A DNA stretch of 45,788 nucleotides from Prevotella sp. (lineage in GTDB: Bacteria > Bacteroidota > Bacteroidia > Bacteroidales > Dysgonomonadaceae), in assembly GCA_031273295.1 (NCBI GenBank), contig JAISSD010000050.1:1-45788 (forward strand). The letters are read 5' to 3'. Position 1 is the first letter of the stretch; the number at the start of each line of letters is the position of its first letter. Made by a program: the position numbers and the translations under genes. Positions 18,098 to 26,785 of the stretch are shown one piece after another. The notes beneath the pieces were generated by a model. It did no database searches. It was not told where the DNA came from and worked only from the letters and a program-made list of their open reading frames with translations.

Positions 18098-19879
18098 TTA
18101 ATCGACATATGCCAATACCTGGTTTTTCTGTACTTTCGCGCCTTGTTTGGTTTCTATTTGGATGATCTTGCCGGACGAAAGGGCTTTTATCTCTTCTATA
18201 CCGTAGTAAGTTTGAACGAAACAAACCGTATCGCCTTCTTTCACCCGGGTTCCTATTACAGGGGCGGTAGACACGTCATCCACATCTATTTGCCAGATTA
18301 CCTGACCGCTGACTGTAGACTGGATGGGTTTGGAATCCGGATATTTTTCCTGAATAGCTCCGGCGTCAAACGCAGGAATTTCTACTACCTGGCGGGTGAC
18401 AATGATCGGTGCGCCGGCTTTCGCTTTTTCTTTTTCAAGATCCGTGTTGAACCGTTCTTTGGCCAATCCTGATTTGTAGTCGCGATATTGACGGTCGTGC
18501 ATGGCAAGCTCGAACAATTCTTCTTCGTCCCGGCCGTAATCCCATCCGTTTTCATCCATTTCTTTGCGATATGTGTCCAACGCATCCGGATATTCATCCT
18601 GCGGATTACCGGTATAGAATTCGAGATTCCTTGCTTTTGCGAGAGCGACGATTTCATCATCCGGTTTGCCCGGAAGCGTACCGGTCTTGCCAAGGATCAT
18701 GTTCCAGCTATCCTTGTCGATATTTGAGAAGCGGGGTTGTCCCTGAGCCATGGCAAATATGTTCATCAACGCGATATTCTTCACATATTGACTGAAAGGC
18801 GTCACCAACGGCGGATAACCAAGTTTAGGCCAGATATATTCCACTTCTTCAAACAACTGTATCACAAGGTCATTCAATGAAACTTCAGCCTTGCCATTGT
18901 TTCCAAGCGCCATATTGATGGCAGAATGCATTCCTCTGAGGTCGGCCATCATGGATCCCATCATACCGCCCGGAAGCCCGCAACCTACAAGCAGGGAATT
19001 CATGATCTTGTTGGAAGGGTCGATCCAGTAGCCCAAAAAGTCGTCGATGAAAGACTGCGTCAGCGCGCGGGCTTCCATATATGCGCTCATTTTGATATCG
19101 GGAACAGAGAAGCCTGCGTCTTTTAGCATAGCCTGTATGGTAATGACGTCGGGATGCACCATACCCCAAGCCAGCGGCTCGATAGCCGTATCCAGATAGT
19201 CTGCTCCGGCGCGTGCGACTTCGAGCATGGAAGCCACGGAAAATCCCGGGCCTGTATGCCCGTGGTACTCGATCGGAGTATTTGGGTGCCTGTCTTTCAA
19301 TGCTTTTACAAGTTTACCGAGGAAAGCGGGACGGCCCACTCCGGCCATATCTTTCAAACAAATTTCATCGGCGCCGAAATCAATCAGTTTATCCGCGAAA
19401 TTCACATAGTAATCGACAGTATGGATCGGGGAATGTGTGATACAGAGCGCGGTTTGAGAAATCATACCTGCTTCTTTCGCGTATTTTACGGACAATTCCA
19501 GATTGCGGGGATCATTCAATCCGTCAAAAGAACGGGAAATATTTGTTCCCTGGGCCTGTTTCACCTTGAACATCAGGCGGCGTACATCTTTCGGGACAGG
19601 ATACATGCGCAAAGCATTCAATCCACGCTCCAGCATGTGGGTCTGTATCCCCGCTTTATTGAATGGCGCGGTCCATTCGCGAACCGCTTTGTTTGGATTC
19701 TCGCCGTAAAGCAAGTTGACTTGTTCGAAAGCGCCGCCGTTCGTTTCAACACGGGCAAAACAGCCCATATCAATAATTACAGGTGCGATTTGTGTCAATT
19801 GGTCAACACGCGGCTGGTATTTTCCGGAAGACTGCCACATGTCGCGATAAAGGAGGCTAAATTTAATTTCTTTTCCCAT
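18098..19879 (-). CDS. Carboxyltransferase of the oxaloacetate decarboxylase/pyruvate carboxylase B type, with carrier-like C-terminus lacking the biotin lysine
   Basis: The family transfers CO2 between a 2-oxo acid and a biotin carrier. The HMGL-like TIM barrel fills about 1-300: metal-site motif YRDMWQS (11-17), Lys176 in CLKDMAG (the carbamylated lysine) and His206/His208 in YHGHTGPG. A conserved carboxylase region follows (PLVTPFSQYVKN). The last 78 residues have the biotinyl/lipoyl fold pattern, but the usual AMKM is replaced: the aligned segment is QTYYGIEEIKA (556-566), with Tyr at the modified-lysine position. So the carrier must be another protein, or the tail is structural. From memory, Bacteroides relatives share this tail. 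A single-gene unit with a leader of about 100 nt. Confidence 0.88.
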   Translation of the reverse strand: MGKEIKFSLLYRDMWQSSGKYQPRVDQLTQIAPVIIDMGCFARVETNGGAFEQVNLLYGENPNKAVREWTAPFNKAGIQTHMLERGLNALRMYPVPKDVRRLMFKVKQAQGTNISRSFDGLNDPRNLELSVKYAKEAGMISQTALCITHSPIHTVDYYVNFADKLIDFGADEICLKDMAGVGRPAFLGKLVKALKDRHPNTPIEYHGHTGPGFSVASMLEVARAGADYLDTAIEPLAWGMVHPDVITIQAMLKDAGFSVPDIKMSAYMEARALTQSFIDDFLGYWIDPSNKIMNSLLVGCGLPGGMMGSMMADLRGMHSAINMALGNNGKAEVSLNDLVIQLFEEVEYIWPKLGYPPLVTPFSQYVKNIALMNIFAMAQGQPRFSNIDKDSWNMILGKTGTLPGKPDDEIVALAKARNLEFYTGNPQDEYPDALDTYRKEMDENGWDYGRDEEELFELAMHDRQYRDYKSGLAKERFNTDLEKEKAKAGAPIIVTRQVVEIPAFDAGAIQEKYPDSKPIQSTVSGQVIWQIDVDDVSTAPVIGTRVKEGDTVCFVQTYYGIEEIKALSSGKIIQIETKQGAKVQKNQVLAYVD

Positions 19880-19983
19880 GACTGTTTTTAGATGTTATAT
19901 TGAAAAAGAGCAACATAAGAATCACTTGTGCATACTCTAAGATCTATTATCGACAACTGTATATCAATCCATTGATTGCTTTA

Positions 19984-19991
19984 CAAATTTA
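19984..19991 (-). promoter_or_regulatory. -7 box (TAAATTTG) for the carboxyltransferase gene
   Basis: Full TAnnTTTG match on the minus strand, about 105 bp upstream of the ATG at 19879. No -33 element is clear, and the long leader has no recognised riboswitch. Confidence 0.4.
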
Positions 19992-20269
19992 AGTTTTTAC
20001 ATTAAAATAAACGGGTAAAAAGATTACTAAAATTGTTAAATTGTCATAAACAACTTATAAAGGATATATTGCAAGTTTCGGTTCACAACAAAATCGTGTG
20101 CTGCATATTTTCCGGCAGGTATGCAGGATGTGCAGAAGTCCCTGCGGGCATAGCCGTCAGGCCAAGGCTGAAAGCCCCATATCCCGGCCCAATATAACAT
20201 GTTGAGTAAATGAACATGCCCGATAGTTACGTCCTTTCAGGATAGTATAATCCATATCAACAAATATTT

Positions 20270-20512
20270 TTCATTCCCATTCTCATTCTTCATTTCTCAT
20301 TCTTCATTCCCATTCTTCATCTTCATCCTCATCCTCATTCTTCATCCTCATTCTTCATTCTTCATTCTTAATTCCCATTCTTCATCCTCATTCCTCATTC
20401 CTCATTCCCATTCTTCATTCTTCATTCTTCATTCCCATTCCTCATCCTTCATTCTTAATTCTTCATTCTTCATTCTTCATTCCTCATTCCTCATTCCTCA
20501 TTCCCATTCTTA
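20270..20512. repeat. Degenerate heptamer tandem repeat (CATTCTT/CATTCCT/CATTCCC)
   Basis: About 240 bp built almost wholly from 6-8-bp variants of CATTCTT and CATTCCC in tandem. The plus strand contains practically no G, so the tract is a polypyrimidine strand with strong strand asymmetry. It has no spacers of unique sequence, so it is not a CRISPR. It lies between the divergent promoters of the carboxyltransferase gene and the PspC operon. The rest of 19992-20629 shows no gene. Confidence 0.85.
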
Positions 20513-20629
20513 TATTCGTTTCAAGAAAAAAGAGTTAAACAAGGTTAAATATTCAAAGGCGTTTTAGTATTAAATATCTAATAATTAATGTATTAACCGA
20601 AAAGATTATTATTTGTATAGTATTATGTA

Positions 20630-20661
20630 TTGCATAGTACTAATTATTAATTATATATTTG
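20630..20661 (+). promoter_or_regulatory. Promoter of the PspC-PadR-PspC operon (TTG-N21-TATATTTG)
   Basis: TTG at 20630-20632 and TATATTTG at 20654-20661; the ATG at 20715 follows after a leader of about 46 nt. The spacer region is AT-rich with partial dyads near TAGTATTATGTATTGCATAG, where the PadR product could bind, but no clean operator can be named. Confidence 0.55.
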
Positions 20662-20714
20662 CATTACAAATAACAATGTATAAAACAATAGGTGGTATAA
20701 ACTAATAATAGGTT

Positions 20715-21308
20715 ATGAAGAAAGTTATAGAAGTTAGCATAGGAGGGATCAACTTCACAATGGAAGACGATGCCTATTACAGATTGAAAGAATATCTGAG
20801 ATGTTTCGAAGAAACTATTTCCGACAAGCAGGAAGCCCGTGAAGTAATGGAAGACGTCGAAGCCCGTGTTGCCGAGATATTTCAGAAAGAAATGAAATTT
20901 TCGAATCAGGTGGTGGATATGCGGCTTGTACAGGTTGTGATAAATCACTTGGGCGAAGTGGAACCGAAAACGCAAAATAAAGACGCTGATTCGTCACAGT
21001 CCGGCTATTATGCTTCCGGACAGGAATACGCCAGGGGTGACAAAAAGTTTTACCGGGACATGGACAATAAGATGCTGTCGGGCGTATGTAGCGGAATTGC
21101 AACATATACGGGAGTAGACGTCACCATTATAAGGGTCATATTTGTTGCTTTGACTTTTGGATACGGCAGTTCCGTACTGGCTTACATCATTCTCTGGATT
21201 GTGTCGCCAAAGGCTGAAACCATAGCTCAAAAACTGGAATTGAGAGGTTATGCCCTGACTGCGGAAAATATCAGGAAATTTGCATCGCAACACAAATATA
21301 ATATGTAA
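20715..21308 (+). CDS. PspC-domain membrane protein, short form
   Basis: PspC-type proteins act in envelope stress response in other bacteria; the role here is inferred. Residues 1-90 form a soluble N-terminal domain (VSIGGINFTMEDDAYYRLKEYL, here quoted only as its start VSIGGINF) shared with the longer paralogue at 21832. Residues about 110-170 are the PspC domain: FYRDMDNKMLSGVCSGIA, then two hydrophobic helices VTIIRVIFVALTFGYG and VLAYIILWIVSP. It is the first gene of a three-gene operon with padR. The last 110 bp of the gene are duplicated directly downstream. Confidence 0.88.
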   Translation: MKKVIEVSIGGINFTMEDDAYYRLKEYLRCFEETISDKQEAREVMEDVEARVAEIFQKEMKFSNQVVDMRLVQVVINHLGEVEPKTQNKDADSSQSGYYASGQEYARGDKKFYRDMDNKMLSGVCSGIATYTGVDVTIIRVIFVALTFGYGSSVLAYIILWIVSPKAETIAQKLELRGYALTAENIRKFASQHKYNM

Positions 21309-21543
21309 ACAATAAATGTGGATAGCATAAAAGCCCGGATGTGCAAAGGATACTGGAGTATTTTCTCCGGATTGTGTCACCAAAGGCTAAAACCATAGCT
21401 TGGAAACCGGAGTTGGAAGGTTGTGCCCCGACTGCGGAAAATATCAGGAAATTTGCATTACAACACAAATATAATATATAAGTATGGAAACAATAAATGT
21501 AGACAATATAAAAGCTCAAATGCGCAAAGGAATACTGGAGTAT
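21198..21543 (+). repeat. Decayed tandem duplication across the pspC-padR junction
   Basis: Unit 1 (21198-21357) holds the last 110 bp of the short pspC gene plus a damaged padR start. Unit 2 (21371-21543) holds a damaged pspC tail plus the real padR start. Shared blocks are ACTGCGGAAAATATCAGGAA, CAACACAAATATAATAT, AACAATAAATGT and TACTGGAGTATT, offset by 173-181 bp. In unit 1, the padR copy has TAA directly after its ATG (ATGTAA), so it cannot be expressed. Unit 2 keeps only non-coding pspC sequence. Confidence 0.9.
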
Positions 21544-21819
21544 TGTATTCTTAGCATCCTGTCGAAAGGCGACGCCTATGTGTCAGCTATTATCAGCGAG
21601 CTGAAAGAATCGGAAATGATCGTTGTGGAAGGAACCTTGTATCCTTTACTTACGCGCCAGAAGAACCAGGGATTGCTCGGTTACCGCTGGGAAGAATCTA
21701 CTCAGGGGCCTCCGCGCAAATATTACGCCATCACGGACAAAGGTCGCGCCGTACTGGACGAACTTGACGCAGTATGGACGGATCTGGTCAGGGTTATTGA
21801 CAGTATCAGAAACAAATAA
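21484..21819 (+). CDS. PadR-family transcriptional regulator
   Basis: A 111-residue winged-helix DNA-binding protein of the short PadR type. Residues 10-90 hold the family pattern: GILEYCILSILSKGDAYVSAI, then the recognition region VVEGTLYPLLTRQKNQGLL and the wing with GPPRKYYAITDKGRAVL. Members usually repress a nearby membrane or efflux gene and loosen on ligand or stress. Here the two flanking PspC genes are the obvious targets, making self-contained control of the operon likely. The start at ATG 21484 is real because the duplicated upstream copy is interrupted. Confidence 0.93.
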   Translation: METINVDNIKAQMRKGILEYCILSILSKGDAYVSAIISELKESEMIVVEGTLYPLLTRQKNQGLLGYRWEESTQGPPRKYYAITDKGRAVLDELDAVWTDLVRVIDSIRNK

Positions 21820-21831
21820 AACCTAAAAACG

Positions 21832-23343
21832 ATGAAACCAACTGTAAGAGTGAGCATAGGCGGATTGGCGTTTAATCCGGAAGAAGACGCCTACCATATT
21901 CTCGACGACTATCTGAAAGCGCTCCGCAGGCATTTTAGCGGGAATCCTGAAGCCGACGAGATCATAACCGACATAGAATCGCGCCTCAGTGAATTGTTGC
22001 AAATGAGAATCAATGGAAATGACAGGGTTGTATCCATTACCGACGCCCGGGAAATCATAAAAATAATGGGGAATCCGAAAGATTTTGACGAAACGGTATC
22101 GGGAGAGGCTAACGAAGAAGGAGCGCCCCGAAAAGAATTTTATCGGAATACTGAAAACAAGGACGACTCTTTTCAAAATTTCTTTAAAAAACAACTGTAC
22201 CGGGATGCAAACAATAAGATCATAGGCGGCGTGTGCAGCGGTTTCGGACATTATTTCAAAATAGACTCCACAGCGATCCGTATCATTCTGGCCGGCCTGA
22301 TATTCCTGTTCGGCTTCCTTTCGTTCAAGATAGCGGGAACGGCCGTATTGGCATATATTGTGCTCTGGATCGTTATGCCGGCTGCAAGGACATTTAACCA
22401 GAAATTGTCAATGACGGGAGCCGATCCCTCCATCGAGAATATAGAAAACCGTTCGCAACCCTCCCGGAAAAAATACAAGGGAAGCGCTGTGGGAACCATA
22501 CTCAATGTATTCATAAACATTGTTGCAGGAATCTGCGCTGTCCTTGTTTTCTTTATCTTGACAGGCATGATCGTCTCGCTGATATGGCTCTATCTGGACA
22601 CGGAACTGTTTGGCCTGAATAATTATCTGGTACTGTTAGGATACAATTCCATTGGTTTGAAAATAGCCATTGCGCTGGCAATCTTGATACCCCCCGCCGG
22701 TTTACTCTGTTTATTGATAAAAATATTACGCCGTTCATCATTCACATTGCAGACTCTGGCCGGCTTTATTATCGGACTGGCAGTCTGGACAGGAGCAGTG
22801 GTATATATCGGCAGTAAGAGTATTAAATTCGCTCATTCTCATAAAGAACGGGAAGAAGCCATGGATAATCCGGCAGTCGGTACAAAATCCGATACTTTGA
22901 TCATAAAACTTGGAGATGAATACCTGGATGCGATCCCTCAACCCCGGAATCCGATTATGTTTTACAGGGGAGAAACATCGGGAAACAGGCAAATGTGCGT
23001 TCTCCCGTCCATAACAGTCAGAAACGATACGTCTTTGGTCAACTATAAAATGGAGATACGCAAAAGAGGTTTTGCAGATAACAGGGTTACAGCCAAAAGG
23101 AAAGCGGAAGCGCTGCGCCTGGACTATAGCATAACCGACTCCCTGATTACCGTAAATCCTGAATGGTACAGCAATACGAACAAATGGGATATGGAGACTT
23201 TCGAGATCATTGTTACCGCGCCCCGCAACAAAAAAGTTATAATAGAGACGCCGCTTAATTCTACCTTGACAGATATAAAAAGAAGTCACGGGTGTAAAAG
23301 AGAGATCGATAAATTTGTCAGGAGATTAAAAAAAAGATTTTGA
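21832..23343 (+). CDS. PspC-domain membrane protein, long form with C-terminal soluble domain
   Basis: A larger paralogue of the first gene in the operon. Residues 1-90 repeat the soluble N-terminal domain (VSIGGLAFNPEEDAYHILDD). PspC proper is at about 122-185 (LYRDANNKIIGGVCSGFG and two helices). Further hydrophobic segments follow at about 222-255, 282-303 and 307-326. From about 330 to 503 the chain is soluble and predicted to be extracytoplasmic, with beta-rich, basic stretches. No lipobox or catalytic motif is seen. It starts 12 bp after padR, so it is in the same transcript. From membrane location and family it may sense or transmit envelope stress. Confidence 0.85.
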   Translation: MKPTVRVSIGGLAFNPEEDAYHILDDYLKALRRHFSGNPEADEIITDIESRLSELLQMRINGNDRVVSITDAREIIKIMGNPKDFDETVSGEANEEGAPRKEFYRNTENKDDSFQNFFKKQLYRDANNKIIGGVCSGFGHYFKIDSTAIRIILAGLIFLFGFLSFKIAGTAVLAYIVLWIVMPAARTFNQKLSMTGADPSIENIENRSQPSRKKYKGSAVGTILNVFINIVAGICAVLVFFILTGMIVSLIWLYLDTELFGLNNYLVLLGYNSIGLKIAIALAILIPPAGLLCLLIKILRRSSFTLQTLAGFIIGLAVWTGAVVYIGSKSIKFAHSHKEREEAMDNPAVGTKSDTLIIKLGDEYLDAIPQPRNPIMFYRGETSGNRQMCVLPSITVRNDTSLVNYKMEIRKRGFADNRVTAKRKAEALRLDYSITDSLITVNPEWYSNTNKWDMETFEIIVTAPRNKKVIIETPLNSTLTDIKRSHGCKREIDKFVRRLKKRF

Positions 23344-23731
23344 TCATCGTATAGCAAAACAGGCTATTCGAGACGCACAATGGTTAGGCATGAGAAATAA
23401 ACAATTCATAACAGAATATGCCGGGATGATTGAATTTTGCAATCAAGAACAAATTATATGCATGCGAAAATTCAAATTGTGTTATATGTTGTTTATTTTT
23501 CATTGCCAAAGCAGAACCAAAGGATCACATCGTATTCATTCAATAAGATTCAACCGCCATGATCGTTTTAGTTGTTATTATAATTTTGATTTTGATTGAG
23601 TTACTCGTCAATATCCTTTGATGGAATACTTTTTTTTCAGTTCGATAATGAACAGGAATTTTTTTCATTCGTCAAGTCGGACAAAAAACTTTACACTTTT
23701 TGGGCGATTTTATAAAAAAAGTACAATGAGA
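23344..23731. other. Intergenic stretch with nothing recognised
   Basis: AT-rich. No credible gene, terminator hairpin or repeat is visible; the only open frame (23390-23599) has no family features and atypical composition. Confidence 0.5.
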
Positions 23732-23764
23732 TTGTGATTTTTCCGTTTATTATATGTATTTTTG
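23732..23764 (+). promoter_or_regulatory. Promoter (TTG-N22-TATTTTTG) for the 158-aa lipoprotein gene
   Basis: TTG at 23732-23734 and TATTTTTG at 23757-23764. Transcription would start near 23771, downstream of an ATG at 23754. This is why the GTG at 23790 is preferred as start. Confidence 0.55.
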
Positions 23765-23789
23765 TGAAATAACCTTAATCTATTGGGTT

Positions 23790-24266
23790 GTGAAAGGTAA
23801 ATATTTGGCATATATTCTGATATCAATGGTAACTTTGGGGTTTCTGCTGTCGTCGTGCGACAGGGAAGACAGCGCTTATGCCAAAAACATAGAAGGGCAC
23901 TGGGTATATATGGAAACAAAAGCCGGGGTATATGTTACCGATTTTTCGTTAAAGAAAGTGATAGAAGACTATATCAATAATAGATACAAGACTTGCAAGG
24001 TGAGTTATGAATTTAAAAATGATATGACTTATTATCATTATAAAAATTACGCCGAACCCCTGAAAGGCATATATAAAACAATGGACAAGTACTATTTTAT
24101 CATGGATGACATACAGGGCGAGAAAACCCTTGCCTGTAGAGATTCCATTATCTGCATAGTATCCGATATAAAAGACGAAGTAGCCCGCGAATTAAAGATA
24201 GATAAAGACAAGATACTGAAAGCCAGCGCTACGGATATATTTGAACGTGGTTTGTCTTCTCATTGA
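23790..24266 (+). CDS. Small lipoprotein of unknown function
   Basis: The start is set at GTG 23790, which gives a clean lipoprotein signal (MKGKYLAYILISMVTLGFLL then the lipobox LSSC). An ATG 36 bp upstream lies inside the -7 box. The mature part, about 137 residues, begins after the Cys with DREDSAYAKNIEGHWVYME, a lipocalin-like opening in style only, and is mixed beta and helix with many Tyr and Lys. No family is recognised. A single-gene unit upstream of another lipoprotein gene with its own promoter. Confidence 0.7.
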   Translation: MKGKYLAYILISMVTLGFLLSSCDREDSAYAKNIEGHWVYMETKAGVYVTDFSLKKVIEDYINNRYKTCKVSYEFKNDMTYYHYKNYAEPLKGIYKTMDKYYFIMDDIQGEKTLACRDSIICIVSDIKDEVARELKIDKDKILKASATDIFERGLSSH

Positions 24267-24597
24267 GCGCCTTGTAATTTTCATTCGCTAACCTGAATTT
24301 TATTGATCCGGATTCGGAACGGAGATAGTCCGTACTTTCATATCGGTAGAAAAAAGATACGACCCCGCGCCTTTCCCCGTAGGGATTCACAAACAAACAT
24401 GATGAGATCTCTACGAGGTCCGGTTTTTTGTGCATGGACGCATCTTTTATGAGTATCCGTGTTATTTCCGGGACATGTTTCAACTGCCTGAATTATATGC
24501 CTCAATGCAGCCCTGATTTGATAATGTGCTGAATTGAAGTACATTATATTAAGTTTGCGCGTTGTAGCGGTTGCCTGTATAAAGTTATTGCAATAAA
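24267..24597. other. Intergenic stretch with a doubtful minus-strand fragment
   Basis: A minus-strand frame (24483 to 24229) could encode 84 residues containing CLFVNPYGERRGVVSFFYRY, which reads rather like protein. It has no start signal, no recognised family and overlaps the 3' end of the lipoprotein gene, so it is at best a gene fragment. Nothing else is seen. Confidence 0.3.
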
Positions 24598-24627
24598 TTG
24601 TCCCTGTATATTTTTTTTATATCTTTG
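24598..24627 (+). promoter_or_regulatory. Promoter (TTG-N19-TATCTTTG) for the TPR lipoprotein gene
   Basis: TTG at 24598-24600, a 19-bp spacer and TATCTTTG at 24620-24627: close to the ideal Bacteroidota layout. The leader before ATG 24688 would be about 54 nt. Confidence 0.65.
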
Positions 24628-24687
24628 TCTCGCAATGCATTGAGGCAAAATACCGGGACAAAGCTTTATTAATTTCACGCTCAAAAT

Positions 24688-25662
24688 ATGACAGGGATGG
24701 TAAATACAATACTACAAATATTTTCAAAATTACGTTTTGTCATCATTATTCTTCTGTTATCTTCATTCATACCATCATGTGGACTTTTCGACAGGGAAAT
24801 ACAGCAGGACAAACGCATAGCCGAGTTCAGATACCGGATGAACCTGGTGATGGATAGCCGGGACAAGCATAAAGAGCGTATAGCGGCTTTGGAAGGAATT
24901 ATCGAAGATATAAATACTGACGAATATCTTGTTACTCCGCGTAAAAAGAACATCTTGCTGATGGAAGGAAACATGTTTATCAGCAATGAATATCTTGGTT
25001 TGAAGAACTATAAGAAGGCGATAAAATATACCAATATCATAATAGATATGGACTCCGCTTCTCCCAAAGGATTCTATAACAGGGGATGCATTTATCAAAT
25101 ACTGGACGAAGACAGTCTGGCTATTCTCGACTATGGCAAAGCGCTGAAACTGGATTCGGATCATTCCGACGCTTATTACAACCGCGGTATTATCTACGAA
25201 GAATTGGGCGATTACGATAAAGCTTTGGATGATTATAATAAAGCTATCAAACTGAATCCTTCATATATTGCAGATGTGTACATCAACCGGGGAAATACCT
25301 ATCTGGCAAAAAAAGCATGCGACAAGGCTATTTCCGATTACGATAAAGTGATAAATATGGATACGGCGAACGTGAAAGCGTATTGTAACAGGGCCGGAGC
25401 TTACATTATGCAAAACAGATACGATGAAGCTTTGACAGACTGCAACAAGGCTATCGCCCTGGACTCCACGAATATAAATGCTTACAGCAAACGCGCTTCA
25501 ATCTATGAACAGCGGAAACAATACCATGAGGCTTTGGATGATTGCGAAAAAATACTGATCCTCGACCCGCACGACAGATCCGGTACACACAGGTCTGTGA
25601 AAAAAGCAATAAAGAAACTGAGACTTCTAGTCAAAAACAAACAGGCCGGCTTGTATAAATAA
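24688..25662 (+). CDS. Tetratricopeptide-repeat lipoprotein
   Basis: An N-terminal signal with lipobox-like FIPSC (Cys31) anchors the protein to a membrane. From about residue 105 to 300 there are six or so 34-residue TPR units, each with the pattern AYYNRGxxYxxLGDYDKALDDYNKAIxLxP; the clearest lie at bases 25165-25560. TPR arrays mediate protein-protein contacts, so the partner and role are open. ATG 24688 is used; an in-frame ATG at 24697 gives nearly the same product. The gene converges on the outer-membrane protein gene at 25745. Confidence 0.88.
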   Translation: MTGMVNTILQIFSKLRFVIIILLLSSFIPSCGLFDREIQQDKRIAEFRYRMNLVMDSRDKHKERIAALEGIIEDINTDEYLVTPRKKNILLMEGNMFISNEYLGLKNYKKAIKYTNIIIDMDSASPKGFYNRGCIYQILDEDSLAILDYGKALKLDSDHSDAYYNRGIIYEELGDYDKALDDYNKAIKLNPSYIADVYINRGNTYLAKKACDKAISDYDKVINMDTANVKAYCNRAGAYIMQNRYDEALTDCNKAIALDSTNINAYSKRASIYEQRKQYHEALDDCEKILILDPHDRSGTHRSVKKAIKKLRLLVKNKQAGLYK

Positions 25663-25744
25663 TATACTGCAATGATCTACCCGAAACTCTCAAACCCTGT
25701 ATTTGTAAACGGCTGTTATCCAATTGGATCGCCTCGGCGTCGCG

Positions 25745-26515
25745 TTATTTGGCATAGAAAACAGGCGCAAAATAAGGCCTGTTTACCCATTTACCGCTAA
25801 ACGGGTTCAGTTCGCGTATTATACCGCCTTCCATGCCGAAATTCCGGGTTATTTTTACTTCTATGGTACCGGCGTAGTAAGTCTGTGGATACATGTTCAT
25901 CAATGGCCCGGCCACTCCGTTCCTGTCCCCGCCGGCAGAATATTGTCCATAAGCGTTCAGGCGGATACGGTCGTGCAGGATAAACTTGACGGAGCCATCG
26001 ACGCCCGCATCATTATAAGCGGCGCCAAACAGATTATACTTTGCCCCGTAAGGCCCGGCGGATACAACCAGCCAGTCGAGAGGCTGGTAGTTGAACCTCA
26101 TGCCAACATTCCTTGTCGCCCCTAATAACGGATATGTATTGTATGACGACGACGATGACAACCACATCCGGTCGGAAAGTACGCGCCCTCCGTAAAAGCT
26201 GAAATCGTTAGCGAACGGATAACTTGTAAATGTATTGCTTTCGAGTGGCGGCCCTGAATAAATATCCAATGATGGTAAATTTACATCCGGCAAGCCATAC
26301 CCGGCATCCTTGTTCATTAAGGAGCGATAAAGAGCGGTTTTGGCACGGGCCTGATTAGTAGTATTTTGATTGTTAAACTGCAAATGATCATCAAGTTTTT
26401 CATTCGGTTTCAATGATTCATTCCTCAAAGAAGGAAAAGAGTCTTTGGGTATTTCCGTCTGGCTATACGCGGTAACCGGAATTGCCAGTAGTAATGTGAA
26501 AACCAGTTTTTTCAT
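25745..26515 (-). CDS. Predicted outer-membrane beta-barrel protein
   Basis: ATG at 26515 gives MKKLVFTLLLAIPVTAYSQ, a standard Sec signal peptide; the open frame extends 110 codons further upstream into repeat sequence, which I reject. The mature protein (about 237 residues) has a polar linker, then alternating amphipathic strands (GRVLSDRMWLSSSSSYNTYP, GMRFNYQPLDWLVVSAGPYG, SVKFILHDRIRLNAYGQYS) and ends with a strand PYFAPVFYAK of the aromatic-final type used for barrel insertion. Similar proteins exist in Bacteroides from memory, without assigned role. Confidence 0.75.
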   Translation of the reverse strand: MKKLVFTLLLAIPVTAYSQTEIPKDSFPSLRNESLKPNEKLDDHLQFNNQNTTNQARAKTALYRSLMNKDAGYGLPDVNLPSLDIYSGPPLESNTFTSYPFANDFSFYGGRVLSDRMWLSSSSSYNTYPLLGATRNVGMRFNYQPLDWLVVSAGPYGAKYNLFGAAYNDAGVDGSVKFILHDRIRLNAYGQYSAGGDRNGVAGPLMNMYPQTYYAGTIEVKITRNFGMEGGIIRELNPFSGKWVNRPYFAPVFYAK

Positions 26516-26785
26516 AACTTTCCGTATTTGGAAACTGTTTAAATTGTTTACGAATTTTTCTTGTGCGGATAACGCCTGTATTTGGCTTTCGCCGGTTTCC
26601 TGTTCTCCGTTCGTTTTTGATTGCTTCAATTGTAAAGTTAATAAATTATTGTTGTTAAAAGAAGGCGGTTTGTCATGAAATGGATCGTAAAAATTGTTAA
26701 CGCGGAGGATTCGTCGTACACATTGCGAAGAATGGCAAAGTCGTTTTATTAAATTCGGCAATACAAACCGGAATGTACGATCAGT

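Noticed and set aside
20270-20512. CRISPR array
   Set aside because: Units are 6-8 bp with no unique spacers, and no cas genes are present.
23754-23789. ATG start for the small lipoprotein
   Set aside because: It overlaps the -7 box TATTTTTG and precedes the predicted transcription start; the downstream GTG gives a cleaner signal peptide.
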